From: Geothrix sp.
Lineage (GTDB): Bacteria; Acidobacteriota; Holophagae; Holophagales; Holophagaceae
Direction: 5' to 3'
NCBI RefSeq assembly: GCF_020622065.1
Contig: NZ_JAHRYQ010000002.1
Coordinates: 1,051,905 to 1,115,904, forward strand
DNA: 64,000 nt
Positions within the stretch are counted from its first letter, which is position 1. Each line of letters opens with the position of its first letter. Below are positions 9,474 through 18,423 of the stretch, piece after piece. Position numbers and translations under genes: made by a program. The notes beneath the pieces were generated by a model. The model was not told where the DNA came from. It did no database searches and saw only the letters and a program-made list of their open reading frames with translations.

Positions 9474-10447
9474 TCAGCCACGCCGACCGCTTCGGCGCCA
9501 CCTGGTGGGGCCGCCTCTGGATCCAGGGCCTCGAGAAGCTGGGGGACGACTACGAGAACCGGCTGCCTCGCGGCAAGAAGTACGCGGAGGACGGCCATGT
9601 GTCGCACTTCGGCGTGCAGCCCGGCGAGATCCAGGCCCGCGTCCACGGCCGCAAGACCTACAATGTGACCCTCGGCCTGCCCGCCCTGACCCCCACCCAG
9701 TGGGAGAAGGCCCTGGACCGCATCGCCCAGGAGAGCCGCTTCGTGGCCTCCCTGCTGGCGGGCGAGATGCCCCAGGGCCTGGACGAGACCTTCCGCGAGG
9801 CGGGCGCCAGCCTCTACCCGCGCGTGCCCAAGGAACTGCAGACCCACTGCGACTGCCCGGACTGGGCCAATCCCTGCAAGCATGTGGCGGCGGTCTGCTA
9901 TGTGATGGCGGAAGCCCTGGACCGCGACCCCTGGCTGCTCTTCGATCTGCGGGGCAAGACCCGCGACGAGGTGATGCAGGCCCTCCAGTCGGCCCTGGAT
10001 GCCGCCGCCGTGGCCGCCCCGAAGAAGCGGGGCCGTCCGCCCAAAAAACGGCAGACCGTGGCGGATCTCCTCGGCCGCGAGCAGGCCCAGCCCGAACCCT
10101 GGCGCCGCCTGCCCGACGAGGCCTACGACGCGCTGCCCATGCCCCTGCCTGAAGTCGGCATCCCGCGGGTGATCCCGCCGGATCCCTCCGTGTTCACCCA
10201 ACTCGGACCCCTGCCCCACGCCCGCATCGAGACGAGCCTCTGCCTCGCGGCCCTCATGCACCGCACGGCCCAGTGGGTGCTGCAGCAGATCGAGGAGGGC
10301 CCCCGCCGGCTGGATGACGGCGAGGGCGAGGACGAACCCGAGCAGCCCGCCTCCCCCTTCGACGCCCCCATCCCCTCTGTCACCCGCCCCAACCGCAACT
10401 GGCGCCACAAAAAGCGGCGCTGGGGCAAAAAGAACGGTCAGGGCTAG
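9470..10447 (+). CDS. SWIM zinc-finger domain protein
   Basis: A 325-residue protein whose ATG overlaps the helicase stop (ATGA). Near residues 125-140 it carries CDC followed by six residues and CKH, the CxCx(n)CxH ligand pattern of a SWIM zinc finger, which binds DNA or proteins. A Lys/Arg/Pro patch (KKRGRPPKKRQ) resembles an AT-hook and may add DNA contact. The C-terminus is again basic (WRHKKRRWGKKNG). SWIM proteins are commonly encoded beside SNF2 helicases, so they probably act together, but the process served is not known. Confidence 0.87.
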   Translation: MISHADRFGATWWGRLWIQGLEKLGDDYENRLPRGKKYAEDGHVSHFGVQPGEIQARVHGRKTYNVTLGLPALTPTQWEKALDRIAQESRFVASLLAGEMPQGLDETFREAGASLYPRVPKELQTHCDCPDWANPCKHVAAVCYVMAEALDRDPWLLFDLRGKTRDEVMQALQSALDAAAVAAPKKRGRPPKKRQTVADLLGREQAQPEPWRRLPDEAYDALPMPLPEVGIPRVIPPDPSVFTQLGPLPHARIETSLCLAALMHRTAQWVLQQIEEGPRRLDDGEGEDEPEQPASPFDAPIPSVTRPNRNWRHKKRRWGKKNGQG

Positions 10448-10468
10448 ACTGGCTCTCCTGGAGTTCCC

Positions 10469-10843
10469 ATGCGCACCATCAGCACCCCGAACGCCCCCTC
10501 CGCCATCGGCCCTTACAGCCAGGCCCAGATTTCCGGCGGCCACCTCTTCACCTCGGGCCAGATCCCCCTCGTGCCCGAGACCATGGAGATGGTCACCGGC
10601 TCCATCGAGCCCCAGGCCGAGCAGGTGATGAAGAACCTCGCTGCCGTCCTCGCCGCCGCCAACACCGGCTGGGACCGCGTGGTGAAGACCACCGTGTTCC
10701 TCACGGACATGGCTGACTTCGCCGCCTTCAACGCCGTCTACGAGAAGGCGCTCGGCGGCGCCAAGCCCGCCCGCAGCACCGTGCAGGTGGCGGCGCTCCC
10801 CCGCGGCGCCAAGGTCGAGATCGAGCTCATCGCCGAAGTCTAG
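10469..10843 (+). CDS. RidA family enamine/imine deaminase
   Basis: A 124-residue YjgF/YER057c/UK114 protein. RidA hydrolyses reactive 2-aminoacrylate-type enamines released by PLP enzymes. The family features are NAPSAIGPYSQA at the N-terminus, TSGQIPL, and the C-terminal block PARSTVQVAALPRGAKVEIE, whose first Arg contacts the substrate carboxylate. A Shine-Dalgarno-like GGAG precedes the ATG. It lies 21 bases after the SWIM gene and converges tail to tail with the hemerythrin gene. The two stop codons touch (TAGCTA), leaving no room for a separate terminator. Confidence 0.93.
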   Translation: MRTISTPNAPSAIGPYSQAQISGGHLFTSGQIPLVPETMEMVTGSIEPQAEQVMKNLAAVLAAANTGWDRVVKTTVFLTDMADFAAFNAVYEKALGGAKPARSTVQVAALPRGAKVEIELIAEV

Positions 10844-11263
10844 CTAGACCGCCAGCGTCTCCAGCATCGGGTAGAAGTCGCGGTCCTCGGCTTCCAGCCG
10901 GGTCCGGAGAGCCTGCAGGATCGCGAGCGTTTCCTTCCGGAAGGCCGGCGCCTCCGCCTGGACGCGCCCCGTCGACAGCCACCGCTGCAGGTGGTCCTTC
11001 AGGGCCGCCTTGATGCCGCCCATCTCTTCCATGTACTGGCGGGTCCGCTGCTGGACCCGGGGGTCGGGGTGCTTGAGCACCGTCGGATAGAGGGCCGTGT
11101 CCTCGAAGGCGAGATGGATGTTCAGCCGGGCTCCGAGGGTCACCAGGCTCTGCCGCGCGGCACCGGGGTCGGCGGCCAGGGCCTCGGGCTCGATCCGCTG
11201 CTGCAGGTCCTTCACCTGCTGGCGGATGTCCGCATGCTGCTCATGGTAGCGGTCGAGGTTCAT
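10844..11263 (-). CDS. Hemerythrin HHE-type domain protein
   Basis: A 139-residue four-helix protein predicted to bind a di-iron centre. Candidate ligands are His residues in HEQHADIR near the N-terminus, the HxxxE pair in NIHLAFEDTALYP, and His in KDHLQRWL. The last helix reads RLEAEDRDFYPML, where many family members have a histidine before ED. Here it is Arg, so the site may lack one ligand. Such proteins sense or scavenge oxygen or nitric oxide, or help repair iron-sulfur clusters. The upstream region holds two palindromes (11309-11324 and 11339-11349) that could be operators. Confidence 0.78.
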   Translation of the reverse strand: MNLDRYHEQHADIRQQVKDLQQRIEPEALAADPGAARQSLVTLGARLNIHLAFEDTALYPTVLKHPDPRVQQRTRQYMEEMGGIKAALKDHLQRWLSTGRVQAEAPAFRKETLAILQALRTRLEAEDRDFYPMLETLAV

Positions 11264-11308
11264 GGATCCCCCAGGGTCGGCCGACGGGCCGGACTTCCAC
11301 TCTGGAAT

Positions 11309-11324
11309 CCCTCACCGGTGAGGG
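11309..11324. promoter_or_regulatory. Perfect 16-base palindrome upstream of hemerythrin gene
   Basis: CCCTCACCGGTGAGGG is fully self-complementary and lies about 46 bases before the hemerythrin start. It could be a dimeric repressor site or a transcript hairpin. I do not recognise the cognate regulator. Confidence 0.5.
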
Positions 11325-11338
11325 GGATCACAATCTTG

Positions 11339-11349
11339 ACTAAATTAGT
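11339..11349. promoter_or_regulatory. Candidate Rrf2-type operator or promoter element
   Basis: ACTAAATTAGT, with TTG before it, is an AT-rich palindrome (five-base arms, one central base) in otherwise GC-rich DNA, about 75 bases upstream of the hemerythrin gene. The TTGACTAAATTAGT pattern resembles operators I associate with Rrf2-family iron-sulfur or NO regulators. That link is from memory and tentative. The outer bases on the right do not complete the symmetry. Confidence 0.4.
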
Positions 11350-11376
11350 ATGAATTATGGAATCGGCGGAAAGGGA

Positions 11377-11850
11377 TTACTCCTCCTCGGTCTCCCCGAT
11401 GTCTTCCGCCACGGCCTCCCAACGCCGCCGGGCCTGGAAGTCGGGGTCCCTCAGGTGGGCCAGGAAGTCCGTCATCCGCGCTCCCCAGGTCGACCCGGCC
11501 ACGCAACCTTCCGGCGCGTGGGGCAGCAGTTCCGCCGGGGCCTCCTCCAGGCAGAGCTGGGTGAGCACGAGGCTCTGCCGGTAGCTCTCCCCCACGGGTG
11601 TGAGGTTGGCCGCCAGGGTATCCAGGGTCTCGGCCAGAGGTGCATCCTCCGGCAGGGTCTCGGCGGCGGCTTCGAGGAGCTCCACGGTCTTGAGACGGGC
11701 CGTGATCAGCTTCAGGTGCAGGCGCTCCAGGTCGCGCCGGGCGGCCCCCTGGGCCAGGGCGTGCGCGGCATCCTCCAGGTGCGGGTGGAGCTTGCGGAAC
11801 AGCAGGGAGAGGGCGGTCTCCGCCGGGGTCATGGGTGCGGTTTCGGTCAT
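11377..11850 (-). CDS. Conserved-looking hypothetical helical protein
   Basis: A 157-residue soluble protein that I do not recognise. It is rich in Ala, Leu and Glu and likely all-helical, ending in an acidic tail (EDIGETEEE). It has no signal peptide, membrane segment or metal motif. It lies upstream of the hemerythrin gene in the same direction, with a 113-base gap that contains two palindromes. Codon usage matches its neighbours, so it is a credible gene. Confidence 0.7.
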   Translation of the reverse strand: MTETAPMTPAETALSLLFRKLHPHLEDAAHALAQGAARRDLERLHLKLITARLKTVELLEAAAETLPEDAPLAETLDTLAANLTPVGESYRQSLVLTQLCLEEAPAELLPHAPEGCVAGSTWGARMTDFLAHLRDPDFQARRRWEAVAEDIGETEEE

Positions 11851-11944
11851 GTTTCCAGCGTAACCCCAAGCGTTCCCGGGGCCACCTGGGATCCCGTTGG
11901 ACGAACGGATCCGCCTGCCTCAGCATGGGACCTTGGAGTCTCCC

Positions 11945-12319
11945 ATGGTCTCATCCGACCTCCTCGACCTGACCACCCTCCAGAACCTGGTGGAGTTGGA
12001 CGATGGCGCCCATGGCCTGGTGTCGGAAATGATCGGCATCTTCCAGGACGACACGCCCCGTCGCATCCAGGCCATCCTCCAGGCCATCGCCCAGCAGGAT
12101 GCCGAGGCGCTCTCCCGGGCCGGGCACGCCCTCAAGGGGGGCGCCGGAGCCCTGGGCGCCAAGACCCTCCGCACCCTGGGCGCGGAGCTCGAGCAGCTGG
12201 GCCGCGGCGGCTCCGTGGATGCCGGTGCAGACCTGCCGGTGCGGCTGGAGGCGGCCTTCCAGGCGAGTCTGGCCGCCCTGGAGAGCTTCGTGCGCGACGG
12301 CGAGGCGAATCGGACCTGA
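11945..12319 (+). CDS. Hpt (histidine phosphotransfer) domain protein
   Basis: A 124-residue single-domain Hpt protein. The motif HALKGGAGALGA fits HxxKGxxxxxG, with His61 as the phosphoacceptor that would shuttle phosphate between receiver domains in a phosphorelay. I start it at 11945, where GGAG sits six bases upstream. An upstream in-frame start at 11897 lacks this. No histidine kinase or response regulator is adjacent, so partners are elsewhere. It converges with the lytic transglycosylase gene. Confidence 0.88.
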   Translation: MVSSDLLDLTTLQNLVELDDGAHGLVSEMIGIFQDDTPRRIQAILQAIAQQDAEALSRAGHALKGGAGALGAKTLRTLGAELEQLGRGGSVDAGADLPVRLEAAFQASLAALESFVRDGEANRT

Positions 12320-12355
12320 TCCATCCCCCTCACGGGCACCCTCACCAAGGCGAGA

Positions 12356-13216
12356 TCAGGGCTCCCCGAAGGATTTCACGCTGGCGGTGCCCTTGGGCGG
12401 GGGCTGGTCGCTGATCTGGACCCGGCCGTTGGCATCGGTCCACTGGTAGATGCGCGTGGCCGCCCGCTGCTGAACCGTGGGCTCCGGCACGGTCTTCTGC
12501 TCCTCGACCTTGAAGCCGCCCCGGCCCTTCTGGAGCAGCCCCATGCTGCCCGCCAGCTTGGGATCAGGTTGCACGGCCTTGCGCTGGTAGAGATCCAGCA
12601 CCTTCGGGACATAGGCCCGGGTCTCGCGGAAGGGCGGGACGCCCTTGTGGCGGTTCACCGCGCCTTCGCCGGCGTTGTAGGCCGCCACCACCCGCGTGAG
12701 GTCCCCCTGGTAGTAGTCGTGGAGCCACTTGAGGTATTTCACGCCGCCGGAGATGTTCTGGCGCGGATCGAAGGGATCCACGACGCCGAAGCGCTCCGCC
12801 GTGGAGGGCATCAGCTGCATGAGGCCCAGGGCCCCGGCCTTGGAGCGGGCCTTGTAGTTGAAGGCGCTCTCGGCCTGGATGATGGCGCGGGCCAGGTGCA
12901 TGTCCACGCCTTCGGCGGAGGCGATCTCGTCCACCATCGCGATGAGTTCCGGGCTCTTGAGGGCCCGGGCCATCTCCGCGGTGGTGATCGCGAGCCGCAC
13001 CTTGCCCACGCCCACATGCTTCAGCACCAGCCCCTGCCCCTTCATGTAGCTGGGGGGCAGGTTGTTGATCACCAGGCGGCCTTGCCGGTCGTAGTAGGTG
13101 TAGAGGTAGGTGACGCCGGGCTTCGTGGACGCCCGCCCGGCCTTCGGCGCCCTGGCGCCCAGCATCTGAGCTGGCGCCAGGGCGGCGAGGGCGAGGATCA
13201 GGGCAGCGCGGACCAT
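12356..13216 (-). CDS. Periplasmic lytic transglycosylase with flanking DUF4124-like modules
   Basis: A 286-residue exported muramidase that would cleave peptidoglycan glycan strands to 1,6-anhydro ends. A signal peptide occupies about residues 1-21. The SLT domain has catalytic Glu116 in QAESAFN, then GALGLMQLMPSTAERFGV, and VVAAYNAGEGAV. Short segments on both sides, YLYTYYDRQGRLVINNLPP (37-55) and YQWTDANGRVQISDQPPP near the C-terminus, look like two DUF4124 modules. I use the ATG at 13216 because the signal peptide begins there. An in-frame GTG at 13333 overlaps the icmF stop but would add an unlikely leader. The partner of the DUF4124 modules is unknown. Confidence 0.87.
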   Translation of the reverse strand: MVRAALILALAALAPAQMLGARAPKAGRASTKPGVTYLYTYYDRQGRLVINNLPPSYMKGQGLVLKHVGVGKVRLAITTAEMARALKSPELIAMVDEIASAEGVDMHLARAIIQAESAFNYKARSKAGALGLMQLMPSTAERFGVVDPFDPRQNISGGVKYLKWLHDYYQGDLTRVVAAYNAGEGAVNRHKGVPPFRETRAYVPKVLDLYQRKAVQPDPKLAGSMGLLQKGRGGFKVEEQKTVPEPTVQQRAATRIYQWTDANGRVQISDQPPPKGTASVKSFGEP

Positions 13217-13289
13217 CTGAACCCCATGATAAGGCTCTCCCGATCCCCTGGTGGCTCGTGGCATGAGCTCCTCGCCGGGCCCCGGCTTC

Positions 13290-13310
13290 GCAGGCTGCCC
13301 CGCAGCCTGC
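13290..13310 (-). terminator. Hairpin downstream of icmF
   Basis: GCAGGCTGC, loop CCC, GCAGCCTGC gives a perfect nine-base stem about 20 bases after the icmF stop and before the transglycosylase start. No T-run follows, so it could be a weak terminator or an mRNA-stabilising hairpin. Confidence 0.45.
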
Positions 13311-13329
13311 TTCACCACCCGGCGGTCGC

Positions 13330-16300
13330 TCACATGTTCCGCCGGTACTGGCCGCCCACTTCGTAGAGGGCCTGGCTGATCTGGCCGAGGCTGCAGACCT
13401 TGGCGGCATCGAGCAGGGCGTCGAAAAGGTTGCCGTTGGCGCGGGCCAGGTCCTTCAGGCGGTTCAGCGCCGCGGGGGCCCGGTCGGCATTGCGGGCATG
13501 GAAAGCGCTGAGGTTCCGGATCTGCTGCTGCTTCTCCGCCTCAGTGCTGCGGATCAGTTCGGGCGTGCCCAGCTCGGGCGGCTGGGGATTCAGGAAGGTG
13601 TTCACCCCCACGATGGGCAGTTCCCCGCTGTGCTTGAGGTGCTCGTACTGCATGGATTCTTCCTGGATCTTGCCCCGCTGGTACATGGTCTCCATGGCCC
13701 CCAGCACGCCGCCGCGGTCGGCGATGCGGCGGAACTCGAGCAGCACGGCCTCTTCCACCAGCTCCGTCAGCTGCTCGATGTAGAAGGCGCCTTGCAGCGG
13801 GTTCTCGTTCTTCGCCTGGCCCAGCTCGCGGTTGATGATGAGCTGGATGGCGATGGCCCGGCGCACGCTTTCTTCCGTGGGCGTGGTGATGGCCTCGTCG
13901 TAGGCGTTGGTGTGCAGGCTGTTGCAGTTGTCGTAGATTGCGTAGAGGGCCTGCAGGGTGGTGCGGATGTCGTTGAAGTCGATTTCCTGGGCGTGGAGCG
14001 AGCGGCCCGAGGTCTGGATGTGGTACTTCAGCTTCTGGCTGCGGTCGTTGGCGCCGTATTTCTCCTTCATGGCCACGGCCCAGATGCGCCGGGCCACGCG
14101 GCCGATGACGCTGTATTCCGGATCGAGCCCGTTGCTGAAGAAGAAGCTGAGGTTCGGCGCGAAGTCGTCGATGTGCATGCCGCGGGAGAGGTAGTACTCG
14201 ACGAAGGTGAAGCCGTTGGCCAGGGTGAAGGCCAGCTGGCTGATGGGGTTCGCCCCGGCCTCGGCGATGTGGTAGCCGCTGATGCTCACCGAATAGAAAT
14301 TGCGGATCTTCTCCTCGATGAAGGTGGACTGGATGTCCCCCATGACCTTGAGACTGAATTCCGTGCTGAAGATGCAGGTGTTCTGGGCCTGATCTTCCTT
14401 GAGGATGTCTGCCTGCACCGTGCCCCGCACGGTCTGCAGAGCCTCGGTACGGAGCTTCGCGTAGACCTCCGGCGGCAGGATCTCGTCCGCGGTGACGCCC
14501 AGCAGGGCGAGCCCGAGGCCGTCGTTGCCCTCGGGCAGGGCGCCTTCGTAGCGGGGGCGCGACAGGCCCTTCGCCGCGTACATCCCCTCGATCTTCGCCT
14601 GGGCCGCTTCGAGCTGGCCATGCTCCTTCAGCCAGGCCTCGGCCCGCTGGTCGATGGCCGCATTGAGGAAGAAAGCGAGCATCGTGGGCGCGGGGCCGTT
14701 GATGGTCATGCTCACGCTGGTGGTGGGGCAGAGCAGGTCGAAGCCCGAGTAGAGCTTCTTCGCATCGTCCACCGTGCAGACGGACACGCCGCTGTTGCCC
14801 ACCTTGCCGTAGATGTCGGGGCGGCCGTGGGGATCCTCCCCGTAGAGGGTGACGCTGTCGAAGGCCGTGCTGAGACGGACCGCGGGCTGGCCCTTGCTCA
14901 CGAAGTGGAAGCGCTTGTTGGTGCGCTCGGGCGTGCCCTCGCCCGCGAACATGCGGGTGGGATCCTCGCCCACGCGCTTGTACTCAAAGACGCCGGCCGT
15001 GAAGGGGAAGCGTCCCGGCAGGTTCTCCAGCAGCTGCCAGCGCAGCAGCTCGCCCCACCCCGAATGGGGCGGCAGGGCGACTTTCGGCACCAGGGTACCG
15101 CTGAGAGACACCGTGTAGTTCGCGGTTCGGATCTCCTTGCCTCGTACCACATAGACATTCTCAGGCTCGGTATAGCTGCGCTTCAATTCCGACCAGTCGC
15201 GGATGAGGCGGCGGCTTTCGGCGTGCAGTTCCCCCAGGTGCTCCTGGTAACGCTGGCGGAGCAGCAGGATGGCCACGCCCTGATCCCCTTCGGCGGGTTC
15301 CACGAGGTGTGCGGCATCGTAGAAGCTCCCTGCTGGCGGCACCTTGTCGCCCAGGGCCACAAGACTCGTCCACAGGGCGTGGGCCAGCTCCGCGGTCTCC
15401 ATCTGGCGGCGGGCCCAGGCTTTGTAGCCTTGCACCGCGTCGGCGATCTCGGCCAGGTAGCGCACGCGCTCCGGGGGGATGATGGCGGCCCGCCGGGGAT
15501 TCCCCGCCACGGCCTCGAGCCTCGAGACCCAAGCCAGTCCGGTCTTCGCGGCGATGGTCTTCACCAGATTCACGAAGAGCCAGTTGGTGGCGGGGTCGTT
15601 GAACTGGCTGGCGCAGGTGGCATAGACCGGCATTTCCTCCGCCGGCTCACTGAAGCGCTTGTGGGCCCGCTGGTACTGCTTGCGCACATCGCGCAGGGCG
15701 TCCTCGGCGCCGCGCTTGTCCGCCTTGTTCAGCACCACGAGGTCGGCGAAATCCAGCATGTCGATCTTCTCGAGCTGGCTGGCGGCGCCATATTCCGGCG
15801 TCATCACATACATGGACAGATCCACGAGGTCCGAGATCTCGCTATCGCTCTGGCCGATGCCCGCGGTCTCCACGATCACCAGGTCGAATCCCTCGGCTTT
15901 GGCGGCGGCGATGCTGGCCACCAGGGCCTCGCTGGTGGCACGGTGAGCCGCGCTGCGGGTGGCCAGGCTGCGCATGAAGACCCGGTCGCGCAGCTCGGGG
16001 TGGTACAGCGAGTTCATGCGGATGCGGTCGCCCAGCAGGGCGCCGCCGGTCTTGCGCTTGGTGGGATCGACGCTGAGCACGGCCACCCGCTTGTCCGGGA
16101 AATCCACCAGGAAGCGGCGCAACAGTTCGTCGATGAGCGAGGACTTGCCCGCGCCGCCCGTGCCAGTGATGCCGAGGACCGCCGTCGCCTGGGGTGGGTG
16201 GCCTGCGGGAAGCGCGCTGGCATCGCCGAGCTCGATCCGGGTGATGCGGCGGGCCAGGCGATGGAACTCGGGGGTGGTGCGGGGGTCGATGTCACACCGG

Positions 16301-16752
16301 CGCACCATGTCGTCGATCATGCCCTGCAGGCCCATGTGGCGGCCATCCTCGGGGCTGTAGAGACGAGCCACGCCATAGGCTTCCAGCTCCCGGACCTCCT
16401 CGGGCGAGATGGCGCCGCCGCCGCCGCCGAAGACCTGGATGTGGCCCGCGCCGCGCTCCCGCAGCAGGTCCACCATGTACTTGAAGTACTCGACATGGCC
16501 GCCCTGGTAGCTGGACACCGCGATGCCCTGGGCATCCTCCTGGATGGCGGTCTCCACCACATCCAGCACGGAGCGGTTGTGGCCCAGGTGGATCACCTCG
16601 CAGCCCGTGGCCTGGAGGATGCGTCGCATGATGTTGATGCTGGCGTCGTGCCCGTCGAAGAGACTGGCGGCAGTGACGAAGCGCACCTTGTGTCGGGGCA
16701 GGTAGCCTTCGGGCAGGACGGCGGCGGTCTCGGATGCGGTGAGTGTGGTCAT
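13330..16752 (-). CDS. icmF: Fused isobutyryl-CoA mutase (IcmF)
   Basis: A 1140-residue adenosylcobalamin enzyme interconverting isobutyryl-CoA and n-butyryl-CoA. The order is an N-terminal B12-binding domain (SLFDGHDAS, His35 as likely lower ligand), a MeaB-type G-protein chaperone domain (Walker [13 protein letters not shown] at 194-205, NKAD later), then the mutase barrel. Two specificity positions read IcmF-like. Phe in TRMF (near 602) stands where methylmalonyl-CoA mutase has Tyr. Gln in DQAQNTC (near 788) stands where it has Arg. This alignment is from memory of the families. The gene stands alone and has a GGGGGG Shine-Dalgarno-like run. Its likely use is branched-chain or short-chain acyl-CoA metabolism. 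Confidence 0.93.
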   Translation of the reverse strand: MTTLTASETAAVLPEGYLPRHKVRFVTAASLFDGHDASINIMRRILQATGCEVIHLGHNRSVLDVVETAIQEDAQGIAVSSYQGGHVEYFKYMVDLLRERGAGHIQVFGGGGGAISPEEVRELEAYGVARLYSPEDGRHMGLQGMIDDMVRRCDIDPRTTPEFHRLARRITRIELGDASALPAGHPPQATAVLGITGTGGAGKSSLIDELLRRFLVDFPDKRVAVLSVDPTKRKTGGALLGDRIRMNSLYHPELRDRVFMRSLATRSAAHRATSEALVASIAAAKAEGFDLVIVETAGIGQSDSEISDLVDLSMYVMTPEYGAASQLEKIDMLDFADLVVLNKADKRGAEDALRDVRKQYQRAHKRFSEPAEEMPVYATCASQFNDPATNWLFVNLVKTIAAKTGLAWVSRLEAVAGNPRRAAIIPPERVRYLAEIADAVQGYKAWARRQMETAELAHALWTSLVALGDKVPPAGSFYDAAHLVEPAEGDQGVAILLLRQRYQEHLGELHAESRRLIRDWSELKRSYTEPENVYVVRGKEIRTANYTVSLSGTLVPKVALPPHSGWGELLRWQLLENLPGRFPFTAGVFEYKRVGEDPTRMFAGEGTPERTNKRFHFVSKGQPAVRLSTAFDSVTLYGEDPHGRPDIYGKVGNSGVSVCTVDDAKKLYSGFDLLCPTTSVSMTINGPAPTMLAFFLNAAIDQRAEAWLKEHGQLEAAQAKIEGMYAAKGLSRPRYEGALPEGNDGLGLALLGVTADEILPPEVYAKLRTEALQTVRGTVQADILKEDQAQNTCIFSTEFSLKVMGDIQSTFIEEKIRNFYSVSISGYHIAEAGANPISQLAFTLANGFTFVEYYLSRGMHIDDFAPNLSFFFSNGLDPEYSVIGRVARRIWAVAMKEKYGANDRSQKLKYHIQTSGRSLHAQEIDFNDIRTTLQALYAIYDNCNSLHTNAYDEAITTPTEESVRRAIAIQLIINRELGQAKNENPLQGAFYIEQLTELVEEAVLLEFRRIADRGGVLGAMETMYQRGKIQEESMQYEHLKHSGELPIVGVNTFLNPQPPELGTPELIRSTEAEKQQQIRNLSAFHARNADRAPAALNRLKDLARANGNLFDALLDAAKVCSLGQISQALYEVGGQYRRNM

Positions 16753-16824
16753 GAACCCCCCAGTCGGGCGAAATCTCAGTCTACCGGGGCCCTTGATCCT
16801 GCCGAAGCGATGCTTTCCCCGGGG

Positions 16825-18333
16825 TCAGTTGTCCTCCAGCAGCCCGATGGGGAAGCGCTCCTCCATGAGGGACTGGCGCTCCCTCAGGTGCTGCAGCAGG
16901 GCCTTCCACTTCGGCAGCCCCCGCAGGGGCTCCAGCATGGGACTGCGCTCGTACCAGGCCGTGCAGCCAAAGCCTCGGGCAAAGGCCCGGCCCGCCATGT
17001 CCATGGCGCTGGCCCGGTCTCCCAGCATCGCGTAGGCCTCCGCCAGCCGCAGCGTGAACTCCCCATCGGGTTCACGCATGCCGATGCGCTCCTGGTCGTA
17101 CTCCCGCAGCTTCTTCCAGGCTTCATCCTTCTGGTCCGAGAGGATCAGATCGTAGATCTGGCTCAGCCGGAGGATGTTCGGGTAGCCCCTGGACAGGGCC
17201 GCGGCCGCCCGGAACTCCAGCTGCGCCAGCGTCCGGTCACCCCGCACCAGGGCCAGGTACCCGCGGTAGAAGGGGAGCACCCCGGAGGTGCTGCGCAGGT
17301 GGCCCGGCTGCTCCTGGAGGCTCGCCTCGAAGCGCTGGATCTCACCCGTGTAGAGGCAGGTGATGTCCACGGCCTGGGGTTGGATCTTGGCGAGGGCCAG
17401 CTCGTCCCGCAACGCCATGGCCCGGCGGGAGAAGGGCAGCAGGCCCGCCCCCCGGGCCGCGTAGGCGACGCCCGTCAGGAGGGTCGGATTGTGCGGCTGG
17501 CGCCGCCGGGCCTGCAGGAGCAGGTTGAGGGCGTCGGCCTGATTGCCGCTGTCGGCCTTGAGCAGCGACAGCAGGAAGGTGGCCCGCGGATGGCCCGGGG
17601 CCAATTCGAGGCCGCGCTGGAGCAGGGCCTCCGCCTCCGCTTGCTCCTGCCGGAAGGCTGCCGGATTGTTGAGCATTCGGCGGTACCGGAGGTTGCCCAC
17701 GAGGATCCAGGCGCTGGCGCAATCCGGTTCTCTTGCCGCGACCCGATCCGCGAGGGTCATGGCCTCATCCAGGTGATCGTTCTGGAGGCGCCAGGCCCCG
17801 GCCTGGATCAGGTCCCAGAAGGCCGCCGGCGCCTGGGGGCACAACCGGGGACCCTGGGTCTGGAGCGTCCGCGGGAACCCGCGGAGAAAACCCTCGAAGG
17901 ATGCGGAAGGGCTCAGGGGCTGGGCCTCGTGCCGGACCCAGGCGAGGGGCGTCCCCGCCGGGCGTTCCACTCCGGCGTGGCGGTAGGCCAGCGTCAGCAA
18001 CTCCCCCTGGCGGGACGGCTCCAGCAGGATGGCCAAGGTGTGGGGATGGGTCCGGAGGCTCTCCAGATCCTCGGGCACGCTGGTGGCGCTCGTGATGGCC
18101 AGACCGCCGAGCTGCTCCAGGTGGTCCTGGACCAGGGCCCCGATGGCGCGGCACTGGGCGGCGTCCAGGCCTGAACCGGCGCCCGGAGGCGGTGAGATCA
18201 GCAGCACCCTGAAGGGACCGCGGAGGTTGCCGCGGGCGATCAGCCAGGCCGCGCCCGATCCCAATCCCAGAAGGAGGAGGAAGGCCAGGCCCAGCAGGAG
18301 CGTCGAGTGGCGAGAGCGGGTGGAGTCAGACAT
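16825..18333 (-). CDS. Membrane-anchored TPR-repeat protein
   Basis: A 502-residue protein with one N-terminal transmembrane helix (about 11-33, LLLGLAFLLLLGLGSGAAWLI). The remainder, probably periplasmic, is largely helical with tetratricopeptide-like repeats from about residue 165. A region around 40-150 (VLLISPPP, ITSATSVPEDLESL, LAILLEPS) resembles a receptor-like alpha/beta fold. The function is unknown. It is divergent from the HtrA protease gene across 90 bases and follows icmF's direction with a 72-base gap. GGAG lies eight bases before the start. Confidence 0.75.
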   Translation of the reverse strand: MSDSTRSRHSTLLLGLAFLLLLGLGSGAAWLIARGNLRGPFRVLLISPPPGAGSGLDAAQCRAIGALVQDHLEQLGGLAITSATSVPEDLESLRTHPHTLAILLEPSRQGELLTLAYRHAGVERPAGTPLAWVRHEAQPLSPSASFEGFLRGFPRTLQTQGPRLCPQAPAAFWDLIQAGAWRLQNDHLDEAMTLADRVAAREPDCASAWILVGNLRYRRMLNNPAAFRQEQAEAEALLQRGLELAPGHPRATFLLSLLKADSGNQADALNLLLQARRRQPHNPTLLTGVAYAARGAGLLPFSRRAMALRDELALAKIQPQAVDITCLYTGEIQRFEASLQEQPGHLRSTSGVLPFYRGYLALVRGDRTLAQLEFRAAAALSRGYPNILRLSQIYDLILSDQKDEAWKKLREYDQERIGMREPDGEFTLRLAEAYAMLGDRASAMDMAGRAFARGFGCTAWYERSPMLEPLRGLPKWKALLQHLRERQSLMEERFPIGLLEDN

Positions 18334-18423
18334 GGGGTGGCTCCAGGTTACAAGGTTTGGCGCGGCTCACCGCGGTGAAGGCGCAGACGGAGGCAAGGCC
18401 GCATAATCTCGGAGGGAGCCCCC

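Noticed and set aside
11350-12414. 354-codon plus-strand frame starting at the AT-rich element
   Set aside because: Antisense to the 11377-11850 gene and running through the Hpt gene in another frame.
13498-18174. 1558-codon open frame opposite icmF and the TPR gene
   Set aside because: It is a mirror of codon bias in GC-rich DNA. The protein is repetitive, with no recognisable domain, while the opposite strand encodes IcmF.
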